Source: Phoronis australis (lineage: Eukaryota; Phoronida; Phoronidae). From it: DNA of 64,000 nt. Location: assembly GCA_002633005.1 (NCBI GenBank), contig NMRA01000033.1:339346-403345 (forward strand). The letters are read 5' to 3'. The notes beneath the pieces are model-generated. The model was not told where the DNA came from. It was given only the letters and a program-made list of their open reading frames with translations, and did not search any database. The translations under genes and the position numbers were made by a program. Below are positions 45,115 through 57,039 of the stretch, piece by piece. Numbering within the stretch: the first letter of the stretch is position 1; the number at the start of each line of letters is the position of its first letter.

Positions 45115-47339
45115 GATGGTATTTTCGTAAGACTGACGCAGGGTAACATTCCGTAGAGTTAAGGCATGGTATACAGTAGCATAGTACTCCACCAAATGTT
45201 ACATAGACTTTCATAAAAACTACTTTTTGTGTACGGTGCTCCGCGTCGATAGTTCTTAAAAAATTAAAACTTCGTATTTTTGGTGCTCATCTCGTGAACC
45301 CATTTGCTACATAGACCAGAGCTGAAACAGCATGAGACACTGTAAACTTGGCGTACTGGCTACAAATCCCCAACAGGTATGAGTACTATGTCTTTTCTTC
45401 ACAAATAATTAACACTAGTATATGAAATGAAGCTTTAGATGGGAATAAAAATACAACCGCACATATGCATGTTTTATGTAGTCCTCGAGATGGAAATAAA
45501 GACTGTTGTGGAAATATGGAGCTGTCAGATCAATGTCATAATGTACCATATGCGGAAGACATAACTACCATGCAACAACGATGTCGTTCACAAAAACACG
45601 AGACAACGAATGCCAAGTGACGGATGCTCTGTTTAAACCAAACCAGTAGTTATTTCAGTTCAAAGGCAAGACACTCACTTACTGGAAAAACTCCAAGAGA
45701 CTGAGAATTTACAACTGCTACTTGAATACAGCATATTGGATTTAGCACGCCAACTACAAATTTTGTGTGATCTTAACTTCTTTCCTAGACATCAAAGTCA
45801 GATGACGTGGACTATGCCATCTTTAATTAGCGTGGTAACTTCAGTCGTTTTAAATTTGAATCCATCAGTTTTAAATAGTCCCTACTGGTCACAAAAGAAG
45901 AAGAGCAATAAAACACATCTCAGTCAGCGTTCTTTTATGTCTTTGTTTGACAAGATACTCACCATTAAACAACTTTAAATGCAGGTTCACAATTACCAAG
46001 GTTTAGTACATTGCCATTACCTTGAAGCAATTAATAAACTTTTCAGCAACCGTCAATTTGCCATGAGTAAAAATACAGTTAGTCTACTCATTCATCCCAT
46101 TTTAAACACTGGCACCAAACGAAAAGATCAACAAAGTTGGACAGAATTTAACCAATCAGTAAACACGAAAAATGACAGCTAATTCCATCTTGTGCACACC
46201 TTTTCGAGAAATATTTAACAAAGAACACCATTACTAAACCAAACTACAGTCACAGATATGATGTAACAGTCGACAGACGATTCAAAATAGCTGTTACACT
46301 AATCAAGAGGTGCTACTCTTGAAGTTTAACGATCCAACTCAGTGACAGGATCAATGAGCTTAAATAAGATAATTGGGACTTCGTTATGAAAAATTCAAAA
46401 CGGATACAAATTAAAACCTAACAACAATTCCAAACTGTCAATGGCTGGGGCTTCATGCAATTGTTTCAATTCCTCAGGGATACTTGAGTCAAATATTTAT
46501 TAGATGATTCCATTTTAATGTCGAATCCATTAAACTAACACTAATTGCTATTTAGCGTGGTATCAGTACAAGTATCAATTACTTCGGGTTATATGCCACG
46601 ATTTATTCATACAAATTTAATGTCATTGGCAGCATAGAATATAAAGACAGCAGAAGAAACATGGCGCAATTTTGATAATTTTCTTTAGAACCCAATCCAT
46701 GATGCCAAAATGTCACCGGTGTGTGTTACGTGTTAATAATGAGCGGCAAAAAGCTTAGTCTCAACCTTGAAATTCACACTAACCATCCTCCAGTGAGACA
46801 AAATGAAAAATTGTTTTGCACATGTTCAAAATTTGCATCAAACTTTAGAAATGGTGATGTGGGCTGACCCAAATTAAAAAATTACAATCAACAACAAACA
46901 ATCATTTACCTTGGCTATTCAGCATGATAACGCATGAAAACGCTGCGAGGGTAACCACTTTTAATGATTTTTATGAACTGCAAAGTCTAAATTCAGGCCC
47001 TGTTCATATAAAACGCAGTGTCCAATATTTGAAAAATTTAATGAACAGCAAAATCCCCCATGTCCAATGTTCATGTCAAGAAAATTCAATTTTGATTTGA
47101 ATTTCAGTGTCCCAAATTTTTAAGAATGCGCAAACAGTAGAATTTTACCAGATGTCACCAGATCATATGTGCGTATTATGTGAACCAGCGTGTATTTCAA
47201 TTTATTTTACAATGCCTTATTGAAGTAATTTGTGAGAAGCTTGATTACACGGAATGACCAATCGTCAAACAGAGCAATACAGTCCTCTCTAAAAAAATCC
47301 ATTCACACCCCCTTCTACAAATCCTGTCCATCTAACTGC
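45115..47339. other. Unassigned region
   Basis: No gene or repeat is recognised over about 2.2 kb. Open stretches at 45736-45978 and 45979-46182 (+) have no motifs. Confidence 0.4.
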
Positions 47340-47354
47340 AAACAGTCCCTACCT

Positions 47355-47655
47355 GATTGGTAACTCCTCAAATTGCGACGCATGATTCCAATGTCCAGCC
47401 CGGCGGCCTCTTGAGGAAATCAATGAGCCTTTTGCGAGTTCCCACTATTAATGTCAAGAATCAAAATCGGCTTCAGTGCTTATCCTTATTCAAATACACT
47501 CCGTGTCTCCCAGGTCTAATCCTAATGAAGGCTGGTAATCCAGTTAGCTGCTGGCGTATCATCTGATGAAAGTATTCGGGCAATTCCGCTAATAACATAT
47601 TTATACGACTCCTTACTACAACTGCTCTCAGTAAACCTATGAACAGGTTGACCAC
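47355..47655 (-). other. Weak exon-like stretch
   Basis: On the minus strand a frame runs to about 47473 (LAELPEYFHQMIRQQLTGLP, ending at a stop). A second open stretch (WELAKGSLISSRGRRAGHW and onward) lies between an ATTAATAG acceptor-like site and a CAATCAG|GTAGGG donor at about 47355. The frames do not join without an intron I can define. No family is recognised. Confidence 0.2.
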
Positions 47656-49721
47656 AGTTTCACCACTTCAGAAACTTAAAGGTAACATGAAACTACTGCT
47701 CGTTTTTGCATAATGTCATAGCAACCAACATAAAGTGTAGGTAATGATTTTGTAAATTTTAGTGGGTTGTCACAGTTAAAAAGTGTAGTAATCAAATACA
47801 CGAATGAGACTCAATCTACAGTTGACCATTAGGAAACATATACTTATTGAGTAGCCTGTAACCATGGCAACATGCAGTCATTAGCTTATTACCCTGACAA
47901 TCAAGCTTGACTTAACATTAGAATCACATCCATACTCCATGCCAACTATTTGCCGAATTCCCCACAGCACATCACGTAGTACAAACTACGTCGATTCCCA
48001 GTAAATTAATTTTCCGCATTGTACTTAATGTGGGCAGGTCCGTTGGCCACTGTAACCATGGCAACGGGAGTTGAAAACTGCGAGAACAGTACACGACGAG
48101 GGATATAAACTTGCAGAAATTGCAGTAATAGCAACACCTGCTTGAGTCTAGACAAATAACAACTTGCACACAGGTGCTCTACTGCCAAACAAATTAATAG
48201 AAATGTTAGACACGCGGTACATCATGTAAAGTACAAGCAGAAGTAATCATACAAAATGAGCCGAGATTCTCCATCGTGAGGGGTTGGCAGAAGCCAAATT
48301 CATCATCACAGTACGGTCTTCCCATAAGATCGAGAACGAAGAGGAACAAACAGGAAACTTACTAAGGTACCTAAGTCATTCTGTAATTAGAATTTTGCCA
48401 CCCTTATAGTTATTAATAAGTCATTTTTGTTGTTAACAAAAGCAGTCAACAGGACTGGGAGATGGTTTTGATCTCATTTGTCTTGTACTGTTTAAAGAAG
48501 ACTATGATAAGTACCTGAATTGCCTAAAAGGTAATAAGCTTTAAACAAATTTTAACCTTACAAGCATATTTCTGTTTTAAACTTGTGAAACCTGAAGGAA
48601 AGTCAAGAAATGAAAAGTTTTTACTTATTTCAAACACGCTTATAACAAATAGTTACATTTATCTCACGGACTTAGGACACTGCATGGCGAACAATTGAAA
48701 TTTAATTTTTTGATTCTTTTCATGTCAGGAATATAGAACAAAATTAATACTTTTCCATTTTCAAGTTCTGCACCACTAGCTGTGAGTCAGACCAGAGTGC
48801 TGTATTGGTAAAATAAGAGGTAAGTAGTGGCCCAAAGCCCACCGTACCACCGTGAGCACTGAACGTAACTTACAGTACGTAGGCGCTACATTCAAATAAC
48901 AAAAGGTGGTTGGCTGTGCCTACGTACGCCTCCGTGTGTCTACGTGCGCCTACGCCCACTACAGCACTGCGTCTGACAATGTTTTGAAAAACTGTGGGCA
49001 CTTTCCAAGTTAGAGCCCCATGAAAAAATGAATGAATAGCAATTATTTTTACACAAACTGGTGAGATTTTACCGTATAAGCATTTTGGTGTTTCTTGCTT
49101 CAAAGTCTGAGGGGCAAAACAGGTAATACCACAAGCATTTTCGTTTGTCCCTTCATTTGCGCTAAATCGGAACTCTGGCTAAGAGTTTTTAAAGGAACTC
49201 CACACTGTTGACTCACTGCCCCTATAACCAGCGGTAGTACAGCACATTGCTTAGCTACTTTAAAAGCGCATCAAACTGTAAAAGAAAATTTAGCAATCTA
49301 AAAGAATGCTCACTGCAAGTCTTGTAAAAAACAAAACATGGTGTGCGTGACTGTGAGTAACTAATATTTCAGTCAGACACTAACTAGCCATGCTAATACA
49401 ATCAAATGTCATTCGACAATTGAATAATGGATAAATCTTCATAACACGTCCTAGACAATTACTTATGACAAAAATGACAGACATTTTACAAGGGCTCACC
49501 TTTCAAAACAATTAGTCTCATCTCTTACATTTTGTTAGCAGACGCATATATTGGAATCTGAGTCACACTTGAGAGTTTAAGACACCACAGGAATACACTA
49601 TAAGCGAACACAAGAAAAATCAAGAAGAGCCAATACTTTGGCAAGTGGGTAAGGAGAAATGAACTGCTGATGCCTGCCTCAAAACAATGTGGGAATTGGC
49701 CATGTGGAAAAGAAGTTCGCT
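47656..49721. other. Unassigned region
   Basis: No gene or repeat is recognised. A run of imperfect 'CTACGT.CGCCT' units lies at 48880-48960. Confidence 0.4.
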
Positions 49722-50060
49722 CATGCAGGACCCCAGAAAAATATCCAAATTTGGCTAAATTCGAAACCTTATCTCAGAAATGGCTGGTCGCATTCTTTTT
49801 AAACTTTCAGCTACTATGTTCTCCAACCGTATGTTAGCAATTGTTTTCAAAAAGTTAGTTTTGAGGGGGGGGCTACCAAAAATAGGACTTTGATGATTTT
49901 TATGAAAAAAATCAAAAGTTGCGTAAACTAAAACAAATTTGGAAATCTATAAAAACATTTTTGAGATTTCATCTTGAACACCTATCTCAAACAAAATTTG
50001 GTCATGTGATTGTTACGGTGGTTTTTGCTATGAACGTCTACTTTTTTTGTTAAATTCTCA
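49722..50060. mobile_element. piggyBac-like MITE, copy 4 (ends worn)
   Basis: It shares 'ATCCAAATTTGGCTAA', 'CTTATCTCAGAAATGGCTGG', 'CTACTATGTTCTC' and 'AAAAAAATCAAAAGTTGC' with 6595 and 17449, in order. The left end is reduced to TGCAGGACCCC. No TTAA or inverted right end was found. Confidence 0.55.
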
Positions 50061-50946
50061 TGACAGCGTTCTGTCATTCAGCAACTTTTCCAGACTGTTT
50101 CGATGATTTCAAGCAATCCTGATTCTGTCAACTGCTAATGCATCATTGGCGTCAACCTTCCAAGTTAATGGCAGGAATCAACCAAAAACTCATACTCCCG
50201 GTGTCACAGATTGGGCATTTAGATCGTTGGTGGGTGGCCTTTTCTCACAGTTGCCATGTAATTCCTGAAAGCATAATAGGTCAGGCTTGCCCTTTCGGAG
50301 ACTTAGAAATGAGTTTTCAAGTTTTTGAGGGTTGTCAAGGGTTACCGAGCATTATTTTGTTTCAGAGAACATGACGAGGAAATTGTTTTTAGTATCTGTT
50401 AATAGGCCAAAACTGGGTTTGGTATGCTTTTAAACCCAAACTGGCAGGGATTTTGTTCTACGACTGATGTTTTTACAAAATCCAGTGAATTGTTTAGACA
50501 ATATATTCTTAGATTGTGTTGAGAACATAAGTTACTATTCACTGGACCAGTCTTTGTAGGGTCCTTATGGTTCTATCCCAAAGGTTGCCTCTTCCACTTC
50601 AGATTTGGATCTTTTTGGTCAAAAGTCCGACTTACACCTGCGGCAACTTCAGCGTTTCATTAACGAAAAGTTTTAAGTCTTTGTCATAACTTAAATTATA
50701 CTTTAAACCTGTTGTAAGTTCAAGAAAAAGCTACAAATATGGCTATATACTATTAGGAAAAATTGAACACGGATAAACACTGGAAAATCTCAGGAAACCA
50801 TCAGCGACTCAAAAAACGTGCTTCAGATTTTACTGGGGTTGGCCAACCCTAAAATTGTGACCGCAGTTGGTCAGGGAGAGGGAAGATAATCCCATCGTGC
50901 AAAGGAATTTTACAAGACCAGTTTTAAGAGAGTAAACCGCTTAATT
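50061..50946. other. Unassigned stretch
   Basis: No gene is recognised. The frame at 50138-50374 (+) lacks motifs. Confidence 0.4.
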
Positions 50947-51196
50947 CTATTTTTGATTTGTAGCCAGCTCTGCGCAAGATGAAATGCAGCTTACAGCATC
51001 AGCTATATCGACATGACAAACCCAAAGTACTTTGTCATCTATCAATTTGAACAGATTGTGATGCATCACTACTGCCAAGTCCAAATTCTGGGAGTTGCCA
51101 AGGGAATGAATTCCTGAAATCCCACTCGTCCAAGCACCCGGATTTCCAATAAACCGACAACCAGAAACATGAATGATTTTTTGCAACAAAAAGCGA
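50947..51196 (-). CDS. Possible terminal coding exon, unrecognised
   Basis: On the minus strand an acceptor-like CATCACCAG (AG at 51198-51197) is followed by 82 open codons to a TAG at 50949-50947. The peptide is well mixed in composition: it includes GCRFIGNPGAWTSG, LDLAVVMHHNLFKLID and KVLWVCHVDIADAV. The other two frames of this strand are interrupted. I do not recognise the family, and no upstream exon or poly(A) signal confirms it. A chance open frame or an old transposon fragment remains possible. Confidence 0.3.
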
Positions 51197-51637
51197 CTGG
51201 TGATGTTAAGGAACGTTCAGTGTATTGTTAACATCTGAGTGTAAATATCAAAACCTGTTATCTAAAAAAACTATCCAAGTGTTCTTTCCTTCTTGCCCAG
51301 CTTATTTAGCCAACGCACAAGAGATAAAAAAATGAAAAAGAAAAACACATGAGAAAGGTAATGGGCAAACATTTTTGACAAGTATTTTTTGTATCACAAT
51401 ATTCCTTGCCATTTCTGTGAAAAAATATCAAATTACTAAACGCTTAACAAAATTTACAAAATTCACTGTCTACAGTAATATGTTTCCATAGTGATCCTGA
51501 TCAATCATTGTTAATATCTGAGAGAAATAACAGCATTAAATCAGATCATTATTTTCACTCAGCAAAATGATGCGATTAAGTTTATCCCATCATTAAAAGT
51601 GACTGAAGCTGTCAATTAAACTGCAGTGTCATCTGGT
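51197..51637. other. Unassigned stretch
   Basis: AT-rich sequence; nothing is recognised. Confidence 0.4.
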
Positions 51638-52080
51638 GAGAACAAGAGCAATGCAGAGCCCTGAAATGCTACCACCGTGTGCATCACAAAGGGTAAAATA
51701 AGAGGGTCATTCTTAAAATTTTTTTTCCACAGAAGACAGATTCGGCAAAAAATGAACATCAGTTGATCTCCCCTTATTAGGACAGCTCATGTTTCACAAA
51801 ATTCATCTAAAATGAAACACACACAGGGGAACTCCATCAAGGCCAAGAATTCCTCATTAAAGGAACAGTTACTACCATTGCATAGATGGCTCCCGGGGGG
51901 TCAAGGGGGGTCTGGACCCCCTTTATTCCCTTGATTTTAGTGATGTCACATCTACAATTTTCAAATTGTTGACTTAGACACCTCTTTTTAAAAAATCCTT
52001 GATCCGACCACCTTTTAAATAATGCGTCCACATATAAATATGTGGGCGCATAAAAATCCTGGATCCGCCCCTGCGTTGGT
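51638..52080 (+). mobile_element. Composite element remnant: both ends kept, motif array lost
   Basis: 'ACAAGAGCAATGCAGAGCC' and the following 'TGAAATGC...GTGCATC' match the 5' end of the 38.6-kb element. 'AATGCGTCCACATATAAATA' plus 'GCGCATAAAAAT' (about 52020-52056) match its 3' end. The CTCF-like array that should lie between is absent. In its place is other sequence, including a G/C-rich 'GGGGGGTC...GACCCCC' hairpin at about 51894-51920. 'TGGATCCGCCCC' follows the tail. Confidence 0.6.
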
Positions 52081-52504
52081 GGCACTGACCACTATGGTTG
52101 CCACCAAACAAATAAGTTGCAGGGGGAAGGCCAGGCCTGGGGGAGGCCATAGTTTTGAGGTAGGTGTTGAATGTAGGCTCTGTTAATCTGGTTCATTTGG
52201 AATGAGAAAAGGCCACTTGTTCGGCTGTAGCAGCACTCTTCTTCAAGACGATGCTGAGTGGCAACTGAGAAATCGGCTGTGATTTCAGGTAGCCCTCTAA
52301 CAAGCCAGAATTACAAACAAGTTAGTGCTGTGACAGAAATTTTGGGCCACGTTTTTGGAATCCATAGGAAACTCGCTCTCAGAATCTATCTATGTTGACT
52401 TATATCGCGCAACGGCAGGGAGGTGGTGCTTTAGGGGTGAAAAGTGTCACTTTTGTTTTTTTACCCCTTTTTTCTTAGCCTACCTTGGTTTTCAGTAACA
52501 TAAC
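52081..52504. other. Unassigned stretch
   Basis: Nothing is recognised. Confidence 0.4.
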
Positions 52505-52810
52505 GTGAAATGTTCGTGATAGAATCTCAGGGGTTACAGTGACTATAAACTTAATAGGCTTTTATCAGCAAGATTTCAATAGTTTATCACCCATTCTGGC
52601 TATAGGAGCAATAAACACGGTAATTAAGCCTGGTCTGGCAATGGAACTTAAGGCCTTCAGGTAATGTGTATAGGCGTGAAATCGCATGTTACTGGCGAAA
52701 CAAAGGTTTGTGGTTTTCTCAGGAATTTCCACCAACCCCAATGAGGCGAGGATTTTCGGGTCTTTCTATCATAACCAAAATGCGTAATAGGAGTGAAACG
52801 GCCAAAAATG
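52505..52810 (+). repeat. Dispersed repeat of the 'GTGATAGAATCTCAGG' family, most complete copy
   Basis: It runs from CGTGATAGAATCTCAGGGG through 'CCTGGTCTGGCAATGGAACT' and 'AGGTAATGTGTATAGGCGTG' to 'CAGGAATTTCCACC' and 'CCAAAATGCGTAA'. It joins the parts seen separately at 23.2-23.5, 36.2 and 62.9-63.1 kb. No conserved frame is present. Confidence 0.65.
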
Positions 52811-53163
52811 CAAGACTAAATAATGTATTTGTGCTCATTTATAGAGTTTCTAATGTGAAATTACTCAAAACTTTTCGACAGAGTGTGTTCTTCTAGGCAA
52901 AACCAAGTGTAGAACTGTTCTGTCCTCCCACTCAAATTAACCAACAAACTAGTTTTGAGTTTCAGCAATAGAGGACCTACCATGAAGCACAGAAATAGAG
53001 GTTACAGAACATCAAAAAGCAAATGCTTTTCTGTGGCTTAACAAACCTTTATTCAAAGATTAAGTCACAAAAAGTACTAGACACACCAATAACAGATATT
53101 GACTTTAAACATCAATTAACTATTGATTTATCAAGTCTGGTGACAGGTGGTGGTACTAAATTT
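52811..53163. other. Unassigned stretch
   Basis: Nothing is recognised. Confidence 0.4.
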
Positions 53164-53482
53164 TCAGATACATGATTTATACATTTTTAACACTGGTTTG
53201 AGAGGTAGAGCAAGTTGCACTCCATTAGTCGCTCCAGTTTCAACTACACGTCTAAACACAAATGGGGCAGGACGGACAGGGATCATCTTTGAATGTGCTT
53301 GCACAATAGCGTATATTTGGGTGATCCGCTGGCATTCCACGTGGTTTGGACCTTGGTTTTTGTTTATGCGAGCATGCGCAGACAGTCCTCGTGTAAGTGA
53401 CTCTTGCTGATCCAGTTTGCAATCTAATGTTGCGTAAATACGACTTAAATGGAACAAGTCGCACCGTGACATCTTGCACCAT
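53164..53482 (-). other. GC-richer stretch open in several frames; possible promoter or first exon
   Basis: Two overlapping minus-strand frames each begin with ATG (53472 and 53482) and run 102 and 76 codons. The plus strand is open too. The interior contains GAGCATGCGCAG, like an NRF1 site, and CCACGTGG, an E-box, both frequent at animal promoters. The peptides (for example MSRCDLFHLSRIYATLDCK and MVQDVTVRLVPFKSYLRNIR) match no family I know. I would treat it as a candidate transcription start region. Confidence 0.25.
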
Positions 53483-53909
53483 TACAACTGTTCCTCACGT
53501 AAAAAACAGCTATTGACGTGTATTGAACACCAACTAATGAAACATGTGGACACCATTAGTGGTCAGTTTATGAGAAAGGGCGGCTGCACCTTTAGGTCAA
53601 GGTAAAGTGTATGTGACTATATGTGCAACACTTGCAAAGCAGAATTCCTTTGAAAAACGCATTATTTCAGACAATAAGTAGCGTGAAATAAGCATTTAAT
53701 CCATAAAAACTTCTTGGAGGGTATAGCATCAAGCTTACTTATTCCATGATTTAGACAGATTATGAAGATACAAACTCGTATTTTGAGTCAATAATTCTCC
53801 ATAATGACAGCTCATATCTGCACATTGACCAGTTCTATGGTGACAGGATTTTAATTCAAAGGATTTCTAAAAACTTTTTTGTGAAGTAATGCAGATCCCA
53901 TCAAGATTT
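53483..53909. other. Unassigned stretch
   Basis: Nothing is recognised. Confidence 0.4.
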
Positions 53910-53960
53910 GATCCTCGGATCTTCTTGATCCTCGGATCTTCTTGATCCTCAGATCTTCTT
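53910..53960. repeat. 17-bp tandem repeat, three units
   Basis: GATCCTCGGATCTTCTT is repeated at 53910, 53927 and 53944. The third unit has one change (CAG for CGG). Confidence 0.95.
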
Positions 53961-55151
53961 GTTTGCAAGCCACCACTGCATCACCAGCACATCATCAAAC
54001 TGAGTCAATATGTTGGAGTTTTCACACTCCAAAACTGTGACATCGGCTGTGCTCAGTCAATGCTACACTTCTGGGGTCAACATTGGTTAAAGTTAATAAT
54101 TGCATAATAACGTCTAACAATTGGAAAAATTTACTGAAAACGCCAGGTATATTCATTGACACCAATCACCTTTGTGGCTCTTTTCAGCTGTCAATGTCTA
54201 TCGGTTTCACGGTTTCACAGCTCAGTATAACAGACTTGTATCTTAATTCAACATTCAATAAAGGTATTGTTACGAAAATAAGAAGAACATAAACTAGTAA
54301 GGACAAAAACAGTTGCTATGGATGGTGTGACAATAGATGTCGCTGTTACTAGTGATAACTTTAATGCAACTTCAGCAACTATAGAGTAAATTCAACTATC
54401 TAGATTATCAATTGATGAGTAAACCGTGGTCAATAAATAAATTTAATAAATAACAGTTAATTAGTTATTATTTAATAATACAATGCGTCATTGGACGCGT
54501 ACGTAGTTCTGTGGATCTATACTTGAAATAAAGTAGTTTTTCAAAATATATTATTACTTTCTATCAAGTATTCCGCATGCAGCCTCAAGCGCACAAGCTT
54601 TACATAAGGATCAGCACATCTTGTGCCATTGTCTTCAATTGCTTTTTTCTGTTTTGTCAGTTTTCTTCATTTGAATACAGGTGTAGCTTCAGACACTGTA
54701 ATAAACATAGACCAATTAAAAAGTGAAAGATTGTAAGTATCCAAAATAATCCCTACCGTATAATAGAAACTACTAAATAAACCAAAAGTTACTGATCAGC
54801 CCATTGTGTTACAAGGAAAGTTAAACAAAGACGTGTTCTTTAAATTATTTCTTTAAAATGAAGTAAGAAAATGCCTACTAACAATTTTATTTGACACCTC
54901 CTTTTTAGAAGTGCACACTTCAACAGCTAACAACTGGCTTATCACTAGGATTACACACATGAACATAATCCTGACACGTCTCATTTGATCAACATAACAG
55001 GGCTCAACCTCATTAATTTCGGTAAATTGAAATTTCTCCAAGTTCTTTGCCTTGACTTAAAATTTGTTTGTATTTAGTTTTTTTGTTCGCACTCAACAGG
55101 TCAAACTTCTCACTCAGTTGGGGTAGAATTTACACAAAACGTGTGTGGCCT
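53961..55151. other. Unassigned AT-rich region
   Basis: No gene or repeat partner is recognised over about 1.2 kb. It includes a TTAATAATA-rich run at 54440-54480. Confidence 0.4.
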
Positions 55152-55409
55152 CAGTGGCGGATCTAGGATATCACAAGGGGGGGGGGCCCAACATTTTGTC
55201 CAGCTGTAAACATTTGCGCAAACTGAACCACGATTGTAGATGCGCATAGCACCGAATGGGGGGGAGGTCGGGAGGGGGGGGTTTGCCCCCCGCCCAGGAA
55301 ATTTTTCTGTTTTTACCTCTAAAAATCAAATATTTCCCTCGATTCCTGAAGTATTATCCAAGAAAAAAAGGCAAAAAAAACACGAACATGTCAAACAGGA
55401 AAAACTGCA

Positions 55410-55480
55410 AGTACCAAAGACTCGAACTCACGACCTTGTGCATAGAGCGCGCGTGCGTTACCACTACACCACCACGTTTT
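55410..55480 (-). repeat. tRNA-like sequence (pseudogene or SINE head)
   Basis: On the minus strand box A TGGTGTAGTGG (55471-55461) and box B GTTCGAGTC (55427-55419) are present and spaced as in a tRNA. The anticodon stem does not pair, so function as a tRNA is unlikely. It has the same box A as 21531-21541. Confidence 0.55.
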
Positions 55481-55542
55481 AACTACTTATATCATACTAA
55501 GAGACCTACTTGTTTATGGTCCACAGCGTTTGCGCGCGAAAC

Positions 55543-55807
55543 CTACTTCTTTTTGTAATGCTTATTACACGTTTTGTGCCATCGATTCTTAACAAATTTG
55601 TCGTATTTAAAATAGTCTTCAAATGCCCAAAAGACCAAATCCGTTTTTCGTGTTGGCAATAATGACAGGATTGCTTTGGAAATCGTCTTAACATAAGGTT
55701 TGACAAAGAGAGTATTGCGAGTTTCTGAGTGATTCACTAAGGCTTCGATTAAAATTCCCATCTTACCAGCAGCTTCTGTTTTTCCATCGTCACTCAGGTT
55801 CCATTTT
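55543..55807 (-). CDS. Possible coding exon inside a transposon-like unit
   Basis: On the minus strand a pyrimidine-rich TTCTTTTTTTAAAG acceptor-like site is followed by about 87 open codons to a TAG at 55545-55543. The peptide looks authentic: WNLSDDGKTEAAGKMGILIE, then repeated aromatic and lysine residues in LVFWAFEDYFKYDKFVKNRW. It ends in a lysine-rich tail. Upstream, a separate ATG frame (MAKYRLSRDIPGDRQW, about 55922) lies in a CpG-rich stretch but in a different phase. I recognise no family. It may be a transposon-encoded or captured host exon, now possibly broken. Confidence 0.35.
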
Positions 55808-56449
55808 CTTTAAAAAAAGAAGTAAATTTTCTTCATTGCACAGTGGAGCAGACGACGGAAACTGAGTCGTAGTGCGCAGCGCCACTGCCGGTCGCCTGGG
55901 ATATCGCGGGAGAGCCTATACTTAGCCATAGTTCCGTTACGAATGCGCCGTGTTCCGAATTTGACACTTGAAATTGGATTTGAGCCCTCCCCCCCACACT
56001 AAAACTGCACACATTTTAATCTTTTTTCATCCGTATAATTTTAATTACCGGGGTTAATTGATTAACTCAACATTTCCCTACGCTCTTACTGTTTTATTTT
56101 TTTGCGGCAGCCAAGGGGGGGCCCGGGCCCCCTGAGCCCCCCCTAAATCCGCCTATGGGCCTGTGAATGGCTCGAAGCCTACTGTTTTTGACTGAAATTT
56201 GAAGTCAGATGGCGTCAGCCATTTTTCACGATTTTGGTTTAATCTCAGTCCAGCAATTCTGCTTAAGGACGGATGTTAGATTCTTTTAGCTCAAAAGAAC
56301 TCTGTCACAACCACGTTTAAAGCTGTACCTCCTGTCTTTTAGCGCAGTTCATACTACTCATCTGGACAATATGACAAGGGTTAGTCTGTGTGTGGACGGC
56401 ACAAAAGAAAAGTCCTCTACTGCGGGGTGGTGAAGACAACTCCACTCCC

Positions 56450-56815
56450 ATTGCGTTGCTTAAAGACAGGTTACACATTACAGGTTGGAGCTGAAAGAAG
56501 GAACATCATTTGCATCTTGTGCAGTACGTCTCTTTTCTACTGTTGTAGTTAACACATTATGGATGTTCAAACAATGAAAAACTTCAATTTTCTGTGATGA
56601 ATTTAGTTTGTATAGTCTACAGTTGGCTGGGAAAAAATATTGCCACGATGCAGGCACTACGTTATTGCCTAGGTTATTGCCAACAGCCATCTTTGTTCAC
56701 TAATTTCCAAACAACAGAAGCCAATCATGAAAGTCCAGCCAGTGTGGTAAGAGGCATTGTAAACCCAGCTGATAAAATTGCCAGTTGGGAAATCAGATGG
56801 AGTGCCTGAAGAGCA
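56450..56815 (+). repeat. Dispersed repeat, copy 2 (related to 29990-30572)
   Basis: It shares ordered blocks with 29990-30572, ending in 'GGTAAGAGGCATT' and 'CAGATGGAGTGCCTGAAG'. Open frames across it on both strands (for example 56725-57087 minus) are not shared between the copies. Confidence 0.5.
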
Positions 56816-57039
56816 GTTATTGTGTAGCAGGGGTAATAAGAATAGCAATAATAATTGGAGAAATGATCTTGTCTATACACAGCTGTCATGGAACCGAGGA
56901 ACGTGTTTTGAAGAGAAATGCCTTTATTGGTCTTGATGAAATGAATTTGAAACAGTTGGTTAGAGCCAAATATGATCAAAATCCGCTCAATATTACAGGA
57001 GCTAGAGTGATGACAAGTACGAGCACAAAAAAAATCTTG
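56816..57039. other. Flank of the TIR element with a short direct-repeat partner
   Basis: 'AAAT.TGATCAAAATCC', then 'ACAG.A.CTAGAGT.ATGA', occurs here (about 56968-57012) and again at about 58858-58902 on the far side of the TIR element. The insertion may therefore lie within an older duplicated sequence. Confidence 0.4.

Larger units (their letters stand above)
55152..56157. mobile_element. About 1-kb transposon-like unit with CAGTGGCGGAT ends
   Basis: The left end CAGTGGCGGATCTAGG with a following G-run is matched by the right end CCTAAATCCGCCTATG preceded by a C-run. Together they are imperfect inverted ends of the widespread 'CAGTGGCGGAT..AGGGGG' type often assigned to hAT elements. GGCCT directly abuts both ends (55147-55151 and 56158-56162). 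The interior holds a tRNA-like sequence and a minus-strand coding-like frame. It could also be two separate, nested solo ends. Confidence 0.5.
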
